From Rhodopseudomonas_A palustris_F (GTDB lineage: Bacteria > Pseudomonadota > Alphaproteobacteria > Rhizobiales > Xanthobacteraceae): DNA of 64,000 bases. Positions 54,819-63,477 of the stretch are shown piece after piece; position 1 is the first letter of the stretch; every line of letters begins with the position of its first letter. A model generated the notes under the pieces. The model searched no databases and was not told the origin of the DNA. It was given only the letters and a program-made list of their open reading frames with translations. The DNA is taken from positions 3,162,001-3,226,000 of the forward strand of contig NC_007925.1 in assembly GCF_000013745.1 (NCBI RefSeq), written 5' to 3'. Both the position numbers and the translations under genes were made by a program.

Positions 54819-56909
54819 TCACGCAATTTTCGCTCCTTGCACGGTGGTCGGCAGGCCGACCTCAATGGCGGTGATCTTCGGATCGCCCAGCGCGCGGCGG
54901 ATCGCGATCACCCCGTAGACGATCATCGACAGCACCACGGCGATGAACATCGCCGTCAGCGTCGCGTCGACGTAGTCGTTGACGATGACGCGGTGCATCT
55001 CCTCCATGGTCTTGGCCGGCGCCAAAATCGTGCCGGCCGCGGCCGCATCGCTGAATTTCCAGGCGTGGGCGACGAAGCCGATCTTGACGTCGGCGCTGAA
55101 CAACTTCTGGAAGCCCGCGGTCAGCGTGCAGATCAGCAGCCACAGCGTCGGCACGATGGTCACCCAGGCGTAGCGCTGCCGCTTCATCTTGAACAGCACC
55201 ACGGTGCACAGGATCAGCGCCATGCCGGCCAGCATCTGATTGGAGATGCCGAACAGCGGCCACAGCGTGTTGATGCCGCCCATCGGATCGATCACGCCCT
55301 GATACAGGAAGTATCCCCAGGCGCAGACCGCCAGCGCCGAGCCGATCAGGTTATTGGCCCAGGACTCGGTCTTGCGGAACGCCGGCACCACGCTGCCGAT
55401 CATATCCTGGATCATGAAGCGGGCGACCCTTGTGCCGGCATCGACCGTGGTCAGAATGAACAGCGCCTCGAACAGAATGGCGAAGTGATACCACAGCCCC
55501 ATCAGCACCCGGCCGCCGAACATCCCGGACAGGATGTGCGCCATGCCGAGCGCCAGCGTCGGGGCGCCGCCGGTGCGCGACAACAGGGTCTTTTCGCCGA
55601 CATCCTGCGCCAATTGGTTGAGCATGTCGGGGGTGACGACGAAGCCCCAGCCGGACACCACCTGCGCCGCCTGCACCGCGGTGGTGCCGATCACGCCCGC
55701 GGGGCTGTTGATTGCGAAATACACGCCGGGCTCCAGCACGGTGGCGCCGATCATCGCCATGATGGCGACGAAGGATTCCGTCAGCATCCCGCCATAGCCG
55801 ATGAACCGTAGCTGATTCTCGTTCTCGACCATTTTCGGCGTGGTGCCCGAGGCGATCAGCGCGTGGAAGCCGGACACCGAGCCGCAGGCGATGGTGATGA
55901 ACAGGAACGGGAACAGGCTACCCGACCACACCGGGCCGGAGCCGTCGATGAACTGGGTGACCGCCGGCATCTTCAGATCGGGCTGCACGATGATGATGCC
56001 GACCGCGAGCAGCGCCATGGTGCCGACCTTGAGGAAGGTCGACAGATAGTCGCGCGGCGCCAACAGCAGCCACACCGGCAGCACCGAGGCGACGAAGCCG
56101 TAGCCGATGATCACCAGCGCCAGCGTTTCGCCCGAGAGATCGAACCAGGCGGCGAGCGCCGGATTGTCCGCCACGGTGCGGCCGTAGATCAGCGACGCCA
56201 GCAGCAGCACCACGCCGATCACCGACATTTCGGCGATCCGGCCGATCCGGATGAAGCGGGCATAGACCCCCATCAGCATGGCGATCGGAATGGTCGAGAA
56301 CACCGTAAAGGTGCCCCACGGACTGCCGACCAGCGCCTTGACCACCACCAGCGCCAGCACCGCGAGCAGGATCACCATGATCAACAGCACGCCGATCAGC
56401 GCGATGCCGCCGGCGACCGGTCCCATCTCCGAGCGCACGATATCGCCGAGCGAGCGGCCGTCGCGCCGCGTCGACAGGAACAGCACGGTGAAATCCTGCA
56501 CCGCGCCGGCGAACACCACGCCGGCCAAGATCCACAGCGTGCCGGGCAGATAGCCCATCTGCGCCGCGAGCACCGGGCCGACCAGCGGGCCGGCGCCGGC
56601 GATCGCCGCGAAATGATGCCCGAACAGCACGTAGCGGTTGGTCGGGACGTAATCCAGGCCGTCATTGTGGACGTGAGCGGGAGTTCGCCGCTTGGGGTCG
56701 ACGCCCAGCACCTTCTCGGCGATGAACAGCCCGTAAAAGCGGTAGGCGATGAAATAGACGCAGACCGCGGCGATCACCAGCCAGGAGGCGTTGATGGTCT
56801 CGCCGCGGCTCAGCGCGACGATGCCGAACGACACTACGCCGAGCGCCACCACCGCGGCCCACAGCAGCTTCGACAAGATCCCATTGTCCTTGGTGGCAAG
56901 CGTACTCAT
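54819..56909 (-). CDS. cstA: CstA/BtsT-family peptide or pyruvate transporter
   Basis: The 696-aa polytopic protein starts at ATG 56909 and has many membrane segments and the family landmarks GHHFAAIAGAGPLVGPVLAAQMGYLPG, given here only in part (GHHFAAIAGAGPLVGP, about 97-112), and GFHALIASGTTPKM (about 348-361). CstA proteins take up peptides in carbon starvation, and the closely related BtsT takes up pyruvate; sequence alone does not separate the two. The gene is followed at once by its ybdD partner. Confidence 0.94.
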   Translation of the reverse strand: MSTLATKDNGILSKLLWAAVVALGVVSFGIVALSRGETINASWLVIAAVCVYFIAYRFYGLFIAEKVLGVDPKRRTPAHVHNDGLDYVPTNRYVLFGHHFAAIAGAGPLVGPVLAAQMGYLPGTLWILAGVVFAGAVQDFTVLFLSTRRDGRSLGDIVRSEMGPVAGGIALIGVLLIMVILLAVLALVVVKALVGSPWGTFTVFSTIPIAMLMGVYARFIRIGRIAEMSVIGVVLLLASLIYGRTVADNPALAAWFDLSGETLALVIIGYGFVASVLPVWLLLAPRDYLSTFLKVGTMALLAVGIIIVQPDLKMPAVTQFIDGSGPVWSGSLFPFLFITIACGSVSGFHALIASGTTPKMVENENQLRFIGYGGMLTESFVAIMAMIGATVLEPGVYFAINSPAGVIGTTAVQAAQVVSGWGFVVTPDMLNQLAQDVGEKTLLSRTGGAPTLALGMAHILSGMFGGRVLMGLWYHFAILFEALFILTTVDAGTRVARFMIQDMIGSVVPAFRKTESWANNLIGSALAVCAWGYFLYQGVIDPMGGINTLWPLFGISNQMLAGMALILCTVVLFKMKRQRYAWVTIVPTLWLLICTLTAGFQKLFSADVKIGFVAHAWKFSDAAAAGTILAPAKTMEEMHRVIVNDYVDATLTAMFIAVVLSMIVYGVIAIRRALGDPKITAIEVGLPTTVQGAKIA

Positions 56910-57247
56910 GATCGTCCTTCGTCAGGCGGCTGGTGAAGCTGCGGCAAGTCTGGTGCCCGGCGAGTATCTCTTCCGCGACTCCGGACCGCTCGTTGATCTC
57001 GATCAACTGCCAGCAATAAAACACCAGAAAAGATGATTGTAACGCAGCAATCTTGCTCGCAGGTCGATAGCTGGGATGCATTGTTGCGGGAGCTGGTCGT
57101 TCCGTCCTCCTCAGGGGACCATAAGCCGCAGCGGGCGCGGATGGTTTCGTGCACGTTTGGCCCCGCGGCAATATATTTCATGCGAGCGTTGCGCGGTTGA
57201 TTTGTGCGGCAAATAATCGTGCAAGATTCAGACCTTGGAAGGTCGTT
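56910..57247. other. intergenic region between cstA and a broken antitoxin gene
   Basis: These 338 bp hold the divergent promoters of cstA (minus) and of the antitoxin remnant (plus). The part from 57165 to 57235 is locally AT-richer, and GGAAGG precedes the antitoxin ATG. I see no gene. Confidence 0.4.
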
Positions 57248-57534
57248 ATGGCCCAAGACCGAGCCCGCACCGCACGCATCGAAGCCCGCATCGCCCCGAG
57301 GCGCTGGCGGTGGTGAAACGCGCCACCGAGTTGCAGGGCCGCAGCGTCAGCGATTTCGTCGTCGCGGCCGCGCAGGAAGCCGCCGCCCGCACCATCGAAG
57401 AAACCCAGATCATCCGGCTTGCGGTCGAGGATCAGCGCGCCTTCGCTGCCGCGATCCTCGATCCGCCGCACCCCTCCGACAATCTGCTTGGCGCCGCGGA
57501 AGCCTACCGCGATTTGATCAAGCCTGCGCCGTGA
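57248..57534 (+). pseudogene. DUF1778 (TacA-type) antitoxin, frameshifted
   Basis: The gene starts normally (ATG 57248, GGAAGG at 5 nt; AQDRARTARIEARIAP). One base is missing around 57295-57300, so the continuation EALAVVKRATELQGRSVSDF lies in another frame. Repairing that base would give a full-length DUF1778 antitoxin ending AEAYRDLIKPAP. These antitoxins bind DNA through a ribbon-helix-helix N-terminus and neutralise a GNAT toxin. A sequencing error is the alternative to true decay. Confidence 0.85.
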
Positions 57535-57662
57535 GCCAGGGGTTTCGGATCGAAGCCCTCGCTGCGACGCACGACCGGGCAGCCTTTTGCAGCGGCGTCG
57601 AGCCGCTCGATCGCTATCTGCGCGAACTGGCCAATCAGGACATCAAGCGGCGCGTCAGATGA
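57531..57662 (+). pseudogene. GNAT (TacT-type) acetyltransferase toxin, truncated
   Basis: GTG 57531 overlaps the antitoxin stop (GTGA), as in intact pairs. Only 43 residues remain, with the family start FRIEALAATHDRAAFCSGVEP and LDRYLRELANQD, before the frame runs into a repeat element and stops. The acetyl-CoA-binding part is missing, so there is no toxin activity. This fits relaxed selection on the broken antitoxin beside it. Confidence 0.85.
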
Positions 57663-58102
57663 CGGCGGTGGGTGGAGTTAGTCCGTAGCCCGGATGAAGC
57701 GAAGCGAAATCCGGGAAACCGCCAATGCGCCGTACGAGACACGCAAAGCGCCGTCATCCTGAGGTGCCCGAGCAACGCGAGGGCCTCGAAGGATGCGGCC
57801 ACGTGTACGCGGTGAACTCCCACCCCGCGGCGCATCCTTCGAGACGCCCGGCTTCGCTGCGCTTCGCCGGGCTCCTCAGGATGACGGCGGTGGGTGGAGT
57901 TAGTCCGTAGCCCGGATGAAGCGAAGCGAAATCCGGGAAACCGCCAATGCGCCGTACGACACGCAAAGCGCCGTCATCCTGAGGTGCCCGAGCAACGCGA
58001 GGGCCTCGAAGGATGCGGCTACGTGTACGCGGTGAACTCCCACCCCACGGCGCATGCTTCGAGACGCCCGGCTTCGCTGCGCTTCGCCGGGCTCCTCAGG
58101 AT
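57661..58102. repeat. tandem duplication of a roughly 221-bp repeat unit
   Basis: Two nearly identical units (57661-57882, 222 bp; 57883-58102, 220 bp) lie head to tail, and a third begins at 58103. Each contains a short tagcccggatgaagcg repeat plus one palindromic element. The first unit cuts into the toxin gene remnant. Confidence 0.9.
57752..57886. repeat. palindromic MITE-like element, copy 1
   Basis: The ends cgtcatcctgagg and cctcaggatgacg are inverted repeats. Inner arms (ctcgaaggatgcgg / cgcatccttcgag) pair as well, so the whole element can fold into a long hairpin. It codes for nothing recognisable. Confidence 0.85.
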
Positions 58103-58106
58103 GACG
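57972..58106. repeat. palindromic MITE-like element, copy 2
   Basis: It is nearly identical to copy 1, carried by the second tandem unit; a few base changes such as cgcatgcttcgag in the right arm show the copies have begun to diverge. Confidence 0.85.
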
Positions 58107-58133
58107 GCGGAGGGTGGAGTTAGTCCGTAGTCC

Positions 58134-58262
58134 GTAGCCCGGATGAAGCGAAGCGAAATCCGGGAGCAAATAGCGATTATCCTCTCGGCTAGATATCCCG
58201 CCGATACAACTCCGGCGGGGAGGCTCTGTCCCCGGATTTCGCTGCGCTCCATCCGGGCTACA
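58134..58262. repeat. inverted pair of short tagcccgga repeats
   Basis: The repeat gtagcccggatgaagcg (58134-) and its inverted counterpart ending ccatccgggctac (58262) flank a 66-bp centre. The same short repeat also occurs in the two tandem units to the left. Confidence 0.75.
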
Positions 58263-58857
58263 GCGCCGACCCCATTGACAATTTCACGCACGTGATTATA
58301 TTCCTAGTCGTCCTGTCCGTGAGGGGCGCTTTCGCGAGGCGTCACGTTAGCGGGACAGAGCGAGCGGTGGGGCAACTCACTCATCGCTGCCGATGCGGAG
58401 GCAACTCCTCCTCGGTCGACGCGGCGTCCCGCGCTGGTGCCTCGCAAGCATCACCCGGGAGGCCCCAGGCCACCGTCCGGGCCCACTACGAGGCTCTGCC
58501 ACTTGCTGGTTGGCTGGACGCGGGACAGGTGAACGGCGAGAGATCGCCGGGATCAGTGGTGCGGAGTGCATCGCGCCTGTCCCCGGAAGCACGGTCCCGG
58601 GGCCCATAATCGCCGCAGGACGGCGCGCCGCAAGGCGACGCGCGGTCTTTGCGACTGGCCTTGCGAGGCAAGCCGCAGACCGCGAAACATCTACCCCCGC
58701 GCCCTGCGGCGCGCCTCCCCCCTCATTGGTTCGAGGGGGACTCTTGCAAAGCTCGGGCGCTTAGCGCCGCGAGATCGCGGGCGCACATCCAGAACTATTT
58801 GATCGTGGCTGTTTGACATTTTGCACGCATCGGCGGGCCGGTCGCCGCCCATTTCAG
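58263..58857. other. 595-bp stretch without a supported gene
   Basis: Several short frames exist on both strands, but all are Arg/Gly/Pro/Ser-rich without family likeness or ribosome sites. The sequence looks like decayed or repetitive intergenic DNA. Confidence 0.4.
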
Positions 58858-59016
58858 CGTCATCCTGAGGAGCCCGGCAAAGCGCGCAGCGCGACGCCGG
58901 GCGTCTCGAAGGATGGCCGCAAGTGTGGCGCTGCCCCAGAGCGGGGCGACCGCATCGTCGCTCAGCCGCATCCTTCGAGGCCCGCCGCAACAGCGGGGTC
59001 GCAGCTCAGGATGACG
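58858..59016. repeat. palindromic MITE-like element, copy 3
   Basis: It has the same terminal arms as copies 1 and 2 (cgtcatcctgagg / ctcaggatgacg) and the same inner ctcgaaggatg / catccttcgag arms, but a different centre. It is an independent copy 750 bp away. Confidence 0.8.
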
Positions 59017-59097
59017 GCGATCCCGTCGGGTCCGCGCGTGGCGCCCGTGACGATGCCCCGCCGCAGCCGGGATCGGACATGGGACGTGGAGCGCCGC

Positions 59098-60717
59098 TCA
59101 CCCCTTCTTCTTCACGTCCTTGATCGCCGAGAACACGATGCCCTCGGCGCGTTCCCGGGTGTAGCCGAGGTAAAACTCGTTCTTGGCCAGGAACACCGGA
59201 TCGCCGTCGACGTCGTCGGCGACGCCGGAGCCGTTGGCGGCGACGAAGGCCTCCAGCTTCTTGCGATCGTCGCAGGAGATCCAGCGCGCCAGCTGGAATT
59301 CGGAAACCTCGAAATCCACCGGCAACTGGTATTCGGCATCGAGCCGCGCCTTCAACACGTCGAGCTGCAGCGAGCCGACCACGCCGACCAGAGCCGGGGC
59401 GCCGTCGCGCGGCCGGAACACCTGGACCACGCCCTCCTCCGACATCTGCTGCAAGGCCTCCTTCAGCTTCTTGGCCTTCATCGCGTCCTTCAACCGGACC
59501 CGGCGGACGATTTCCGGCGCGAAGCTCGGCACGCCGACGAAGGTGACGTCCTCGCCCTCGGTCAAGGTGTCGCCGATCCGCAGCGTGCCGTGGTTGGGAA
59601 TGCCGACGACGTCGCCGGCGAACGCCTCATCAGCCAGCGCGCGGTCCTGGGCGAAGAAGAATTGCGGGCTCGACAGGCTCATATTCTTGCCGGTGCGAAC
59701 CAGCTTGGCCTTCATGCCGCGGGTGAGCTTGCCCGAGCAAAGCCTTGCAAAGGCGATGCGATCCCGATGGTTCGGGTCCATGTTGGCCTGGATCTTGAAG
59801 ACGAAGGCGGTCATCCCCTTCTCGTCCGCTTCGACCTTGCGCAGGTTGCTCTCCTGCGCCCGCGGCGGCGGCGCGAACTTGCCGAGGCCTTCCAACAGGT
59901 CGCCGACGCCGAAATTGCGCAGCGCCGAGCCGAAATACACCGGGGTCAGATGGCCCTCGCGGAACGCCTCGAGGTCGAACGGCTTGCAGGCCTCTGACAC
60001 CAGCGCCAGCTCTTCCTTGACCTCGGCGACGTCGAGATTGCCGCGCCCGGCGAGATCGGCGATGTCGATCTCAAGCGCCGCGCCGGTCTTGGCGCCGCCG
60101 CCTTCCAACAGGCGGACGCCGCCGGTGCCGATATCATAGGTGCCGAGGAAGTCGCGGCCGCGGCCGACCGGCCAGGTCATTGGCGTGGTGTCGAGCGCCA
60201 GGGTCTTTTCGATCTCGTCCAGAAGATCAAAGGTGTCGCGGCTTTCGCGGTCCATCTTGTTGATGAAGGTGATGATCGGAATGTCGCGCAGCCGGCAGAC
60301 TTCGAACAGTTTCCGGGTCCGCGCCTCGATGCCCTTGGCGGCGTCGATCACCATCACGGCGGAATCCACCGCGGTCAGCGTGCGGTAGGTGTCCTCGGAA
60401 AAGTCCTCGTGGCCCGGGGTGTCGAGCAGGTTGAACACCAGGCCCTCGAACTCGAAGGTCATCACCGAGGTGACCACCGAGATGCCGCGGTCGCGCTCGA
60501 TCTTCATCCAGTCGGAACGGGTGTTGCGGCGCTCGCCCTTGGCCTTGACCTGACCGGCGAGATTGATCGCGCCGCCGAACAGCAGCAGCTTTTCGGTCAG
60601 CGTGGTCTTGCCGGCGTCGGGATGCGAGATGATCGCAAAGGTGCGGCGTCGCGCCACTTCGGCGACGATCGAGGAATGCAACGGCGACGGATCGGCCGGT
60701 ATGGCAATGTCGGACAT
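59098..60717 (-). CDS. prfC: peptide chain release factor 3
   Basis: I start at ATG 60717 (MSDIAIPADPSP), giving 539 aa; the frame extends 18 codons further without typical residues. It is a translational GTPase with G1 SHPDAGKTTLTEK (31-43), the G2 region DRGISVVTS, G3 DTPGHEDF and G4 NKMD. RF3-specific C-terminal domains follow. RF3 removes RF1/RF2 from the ribosome after peptide release, in the cytoplasm. It is divergent from the riboswitch-controlled exporter gene. Confidence 0.97.
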   Translation of the reverse strand: MSDIAIPADPSPLHSSIVAEVARRRTFAIISHPDAGKTTLTEKLLLFGGAINLAGQVKAKGERRNTRSDWMKIERDRGISVVTSVMTFEFEGLVFNLLDTPGHEDFSEDTYRTLTAVDSAVMVIDAAKGIEARTRKLFEVCRLRDIPIITFINKMDRESRDTFDLLDEIEKTLALDTTPMTWPVGRGRDFLGTYDIGTGGVRLLEGGGAKTGAALEIDIADLAGRGNLDVAEVKEELALVSEACKPFDLEAFREGHLTPVYFGSALRNFGVGDLLEGLGKFAPPPRAQESNLRKVEADEKGMTAFVFKIQANMDPNHRDRIAFARLCSGKLTRGMKAKLVRTGKNMSLSSPQFFFAQDRALADEAFAGDVVGIPNHGTLRIGDTLTEGEDVTFVGVPSFAPEIVRRVRLKDAMKAKKLKEALQQMSEEGVVQVFRPRDGAPALVGVVGSLQLDVLKARLDAEYQLPVDFEVSEFQLARWISCDDRKKLEAFVAANGSGVADDVDGDPVFLAKNEFYLGYTRERAEGIVFSAIKDVKKKG

Positions 60718-60816
60718 AAGCGAGCCTGTGGCAGGGAAAGCGGGCGCAATCAAGGGCGTTGTCGCAGCCACGGCAAATGGTTGCGCGGCGCGGCGGTGTC
60801 ATTCATATAGGGCCAA

Positions 60817-60882
60817 GAGGACGACCTCCCAATCACCCAAATGACGCAGGGACGACCCTGCCCCGCTCTCGTGGAGGTCGTC
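60817..60882 (+). promoter_or_regulatory. guanidine-II (mini-ykkC) riboswitch
   Basis: Two small hairpins carry the diagnostic ACGR loop: GAGG-ACGA-CCTC (60817-60828) and GCAGGG-ACGA-CCCTGC (60846-60861). In addition GACGACCTCC (60820-60829) is the perfect 10-nt complement of GGAGGTCGTC (60873-60882), which is the ribosome-binding site of the exporter gene. This suggests a switch: without ligand, hairpin 1 opens and its 3' part hides the ribosome site; with guanidinium both hairpins form and translation starts. The class regulates guanidinium exporters, as here. Confidence 0.9.
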
Positions 60883-61197
60883 ATGGCCTGGATTTATCTA
60901 TTGGTTGCCGGTTGCATGGAAATCGGCTGGGCGATCGGGGTCAAATACACCGATGGTTTCACCCGGCTGGTGCCTTCGGCGCTGACGCTATCCTGCATGG
61001 TCGGCTCGGTGCTGCTGTACGGGTTGTCGCTGAAGACGCTGCCGGTCGGCACCGCCTATGCGGTGTGGTCGGGAATCGGAGCGGTCGGCACCGCGGTGCT
61101 CGGCATCGCGCTGCTCGGCGAGCCCTCCGACGCGCTGCGGCTGTTGTGCATCGGACTGATCATCGCCGGCATCGTCGGCCTGCGCATCGTCGCTTAG
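60883..61197 (+). CDS. sugE: SMR-family guanidinium exporter (SugE/Gdx)
   Basis: ATG 60883 has GGAGGT at 5 nt; a frame starting at 60841 is inside the riboswitch and is rejected. The 104-aa protein has four membrane helices and the Gdx/SugE marks, with the central Glu13 in GCMEIGWAIGVKY and GTAYAVWSGIGAVGTA. It works as an antiparallel dimer exchanging guanidinium for protons. Riboswitch control strongly supports guanidinium rather than larger quaternary amines as substrate. Confidence 0.95.
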   Translation: MAWIYLLVAGCMEIGWAIGVKYTDGFTRLVPSALTLSCMVGSVLLYGLSLKTLPVGTAYAVWSGIGAVGTAVLGIALLGEPSDALRLLCIGLIIAGIVGLRIVA

Positions 61198-61227
61198 AGC
61201 CTCAATTCATTTCGCTAAAGCTTTGCG

Positions 61228-62232
61228 TCAACGAAGAAAACTGACGACCCAGAACGATACGGCGGCGACCATCGCGGAGGCCGGAATGGTGATCACCCAG
61301 GCATAGACGATCGAGCTCGCCACGTTCCAGCGCACCGCCGAGACCCGCCGCGCCGAGCCGACGCCGACGATCGCGCCGGTAATGGTATGGGTGGTGGAGA
61401 CAGGCACGCCGAGGAACGTCGCCATGAACAGCGTCGCAGCGCCGCCGGTTTCGGCGCAGAAGCCCTGCATCGGGGTCAGCTTGGTGATCCGCAGCCCCAT
61501 GGTGCGGACGATGCGCCAGCCGCCCATCAAGGTGCCCAGCGCCATCGCCGATTGGCACGCCAGCACCACCCAGAACGGCACCGAGAATTCGCCGCCGAGA
61601 TAGCCCTGCGAGTACAGCAGCACCGCGATGATCCCCATGGTCTTCTGGGCGTCGTTGCCGCCGTGGCCGAGCGAATATAGCGAGGCCGAGGCGAATTGCA
61701 GGATCCGGAAGGCGCGGTCCACGGCAAACGGCGTCGAGCGCACCGAGGCCCAGGACACGATCGCGACCAGCACCAAGGCCAGCAGAAAGCCGATCACCGG
61801 CGACAGCACGATCGCCAACAGCGCCTTGGTCAACCCGCTCCAAACCGCGGCGGCGAAGCCGGCCTTGGCGAGCCCGGCGCCGAGCAAGCCGCCGATCAGC
61901 GCGTGCGAGGAACTGGAGGGGATGCCGAGCGCCCAGGTGATGATGTTCCAGACGATCGCGCCCATCAGGGCGGCGAAGATCACCTGGGCATCGATCACGC
62001 TGGGTTCGATGATGCCGGTGCCGATGGTGGTGGCGACATGTAGCCCGAACACCGAAAACGCCACGAAATTGAAAAACGCCGCCCACAGCACCGCATATTG
62101 CGGCCGCAGCACCCTTGTGGACACGATGGTGGCGATCGAATTCGCCGCGTCATGCAGCCCGTTCAAAAAATCGAACAGCAGCGCGATTGCGATTAATCCG
62201 ACCAGGATCGGAAGACCCAGCGTGGCGTCCAC
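61228..62232 (-). CDS. pit: inorganic phosphate transporter, PiT family
   Basis: I start at GTG 62232 (AGGG at 8 nt); the longer frame is a shadow of the preceding gene. The 334-aa protein has about ten membrane segments and the two PiT signature repeats: GLHDAANSIATIVSTRVL near the N-terminus and GHGGNDAQKTMGI in the second half. It carries phosphate with a cation across the inner membrane. The gap to the DUF47 gene is 14 nt, so they form one operon. Confidence 0.95.
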   Translation of the reverse strand: MDATLGLPILVGLIAIALLFDFLNGLHDAANSIATIVSTRVLRPQYAVLWAAFFNFVAFSVFGLHVATTIGTGIIEPSVIDAQVIFAALMGAIVWNIITWALGIPSSSSHALIGGLLGAGLAKAGFAAAVWSGLTKALLAIVLSPVIGFLLALVLVAIVSWASVRSTPFAVDRAFRILQFASASLYSLGHGGNDAQKTMGIIAVLLYSQGYLGGEFSVPFWVVLACQSAMALGTLMGGWRIVRTMGLRITKLTPMQGFCAETGGAATLFMATFLGVPVSTTHTITGAIVGVGSARRVSAVRWNVASSIVYAWVITIPASAMVAAVSFWVVSFLR

Positions 62233-62246
62233 TGCGCGGCCCTGCC

Positions 62247-62903
62247 CTATACCTGTTCGATGACGATGCTGTTGATCTCGTTCGCGACGTCGTCGAAGCG
62301 GTCGGCAACTTTCTCGAGGTGGTCGTAAATCTCGGCGCCGACGATGAAATCCATCGCGCTGGCGTTGCGGTGCTTGAGAAACAATTCCTTGAGGCCGATG
62401 TCGTGCAGGTCGTCGACGCGGCCCTCCAGCTTGCCGAGCTCCTCGGTGATCGCGGTCAGCATCGCCACGTTGGGGCCGATCGATTTCATCAACGGCAGCG
62501 CCCGGCCGACCAGATTGGCGCATTCCACCAGCAAGGTGCCGATTTCGCGCATCGGCGGCTCGAACGAGCGCACCTCGAACAGGATCACCGCCTTGGCGGT
62601 CTGCTGCATCTGGTCGATGGCGTCGTCCATCGAGGTGATCAGGTTCTTGATGTCGACGCGGTCGAACGGGGTAATGAAGGTGCGCCGCACCGCGGTCAGC
62701 ACCTCGCGGGTGATGGCGTCGGCGTCGTTCTCGAACTGGCTGACCCGCTGGCAATGCACCGGCGTCTCGTCACCGCCGCGCAGCATGTCCTGCAGCGCCT
62801 CGGCGCCTTGCACGACGGTTTGGGAGTGTCGGGCGAACAGGTCGAAAAACCTCTCCTCCTTTGGCAGAAAGGCGCGAAACCAACGCAGCATTGAAAAGTC
62901 CAT
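62247..62903 (-). CDS. DUF47/PhoU-like partner of the PiT transporter
   Basis: I start at the ATG of MDFSMLRWF (the second ATG, four codons on, is possible); the part further upstream is not protein-like. The 218-aa product is all-helical, as in the DUF47 (PhoU-like) family, with FARHSQTVVQGAEAL and ENDADAITREVL. ITSMDDAIDQMQQTA and HLEKVADRFDDVANEI follow. Such proteins bind metal ions through the E/D-rich helices and act with PiT permeases, probably modulating uptake. Confidence 0.92.
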   Translation of the reverse strand: MDFSMLRWFRAFLPKEERFFDLFARHSQTVVQGAEALQDMLRGGDETPVHCQRVSQFENDADAITREVLTAVRRTFITPFDRVDIKNLITSMDDAIDQMQQTAKAVILFEVRSFEPPMREIGTLLVECANLVGRALPLMKSIGPNVAMLTAITEELGKLEGRVDDLHDIGLKELFLKHRNASAMDFIVGAEIYDHLEKVADRFDDVANEINSIVIEQV

Positions 62904-63477
62904 TGTTTGCGACGGGGCGCCGGACGGCTGCCCCCCTGTCACAGAAGCGTCATAGATCATTTCCCGGGCTGGCAGGCAATTGCGGTGGGTCAAAGCGCGG
63001 TCATCCACCGCTTTATGGTGCCCCGATACGCTCCACCGGCTCGGACCGGCGGCATAGGCCCGCGGCACGGTTTCAGCAAGTCCGCAGTTCGCAAACCGGC
63101 GTCGCGACGCCGGCAATTTTCGCTGGTCAATTTACGCTTTGTTAGGAATGATGGAGGAGCGTTCGAATCACGCGGATCGCCCGACTTAGAGTTGCGCGAT
63201 CTTGAGTGATCGGGACCGTCAAAATGATGGTCACGATGTCAGAGGCAGTTTTTCGCTGGTGTTCACCGCAGCCGAAACGGCGTGTCTGAATTCCCGGCGA
63301 CCCACCCATGCTACCGACCGATCTAGTTACTAGCGGTAGGTGAGTATTCGGTAACGCCTCTCCCTGTGGATCAGTGCGCGTAATCGACATCCTTTCGGAT
63401 TGTCACCGAGTCAACAAACTTAACTTTTCCTTATTTCGTCACCAGACCGCGGTCGAGCATCGCAGAGTGGGACAGCC
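62904..63477. other. 574-bp intergenic region
   Basis: I see no gene. The region must contain the promoter of the DUF47-pit operon (left side) and that of the DUF4407 gene (right side, locally AT-richer around 63410-63435). No repeat or RNA structure was recognised. Confidence 0.4.

Noticed and set aside
57661..59016. Repeats considered as a CRISPR array
   Set aside because: The units are about 220 bp, internally palindromic and directly adjacent without unique spacers; there are no cas genes.
43792..61197. A guanidine metabolism link between the arginase gene and the guanidinium exporter
   Set aside because: The genes are 17 kb apart with no shared regulation; no carboxylase or guanidinase genes are seen nearby.
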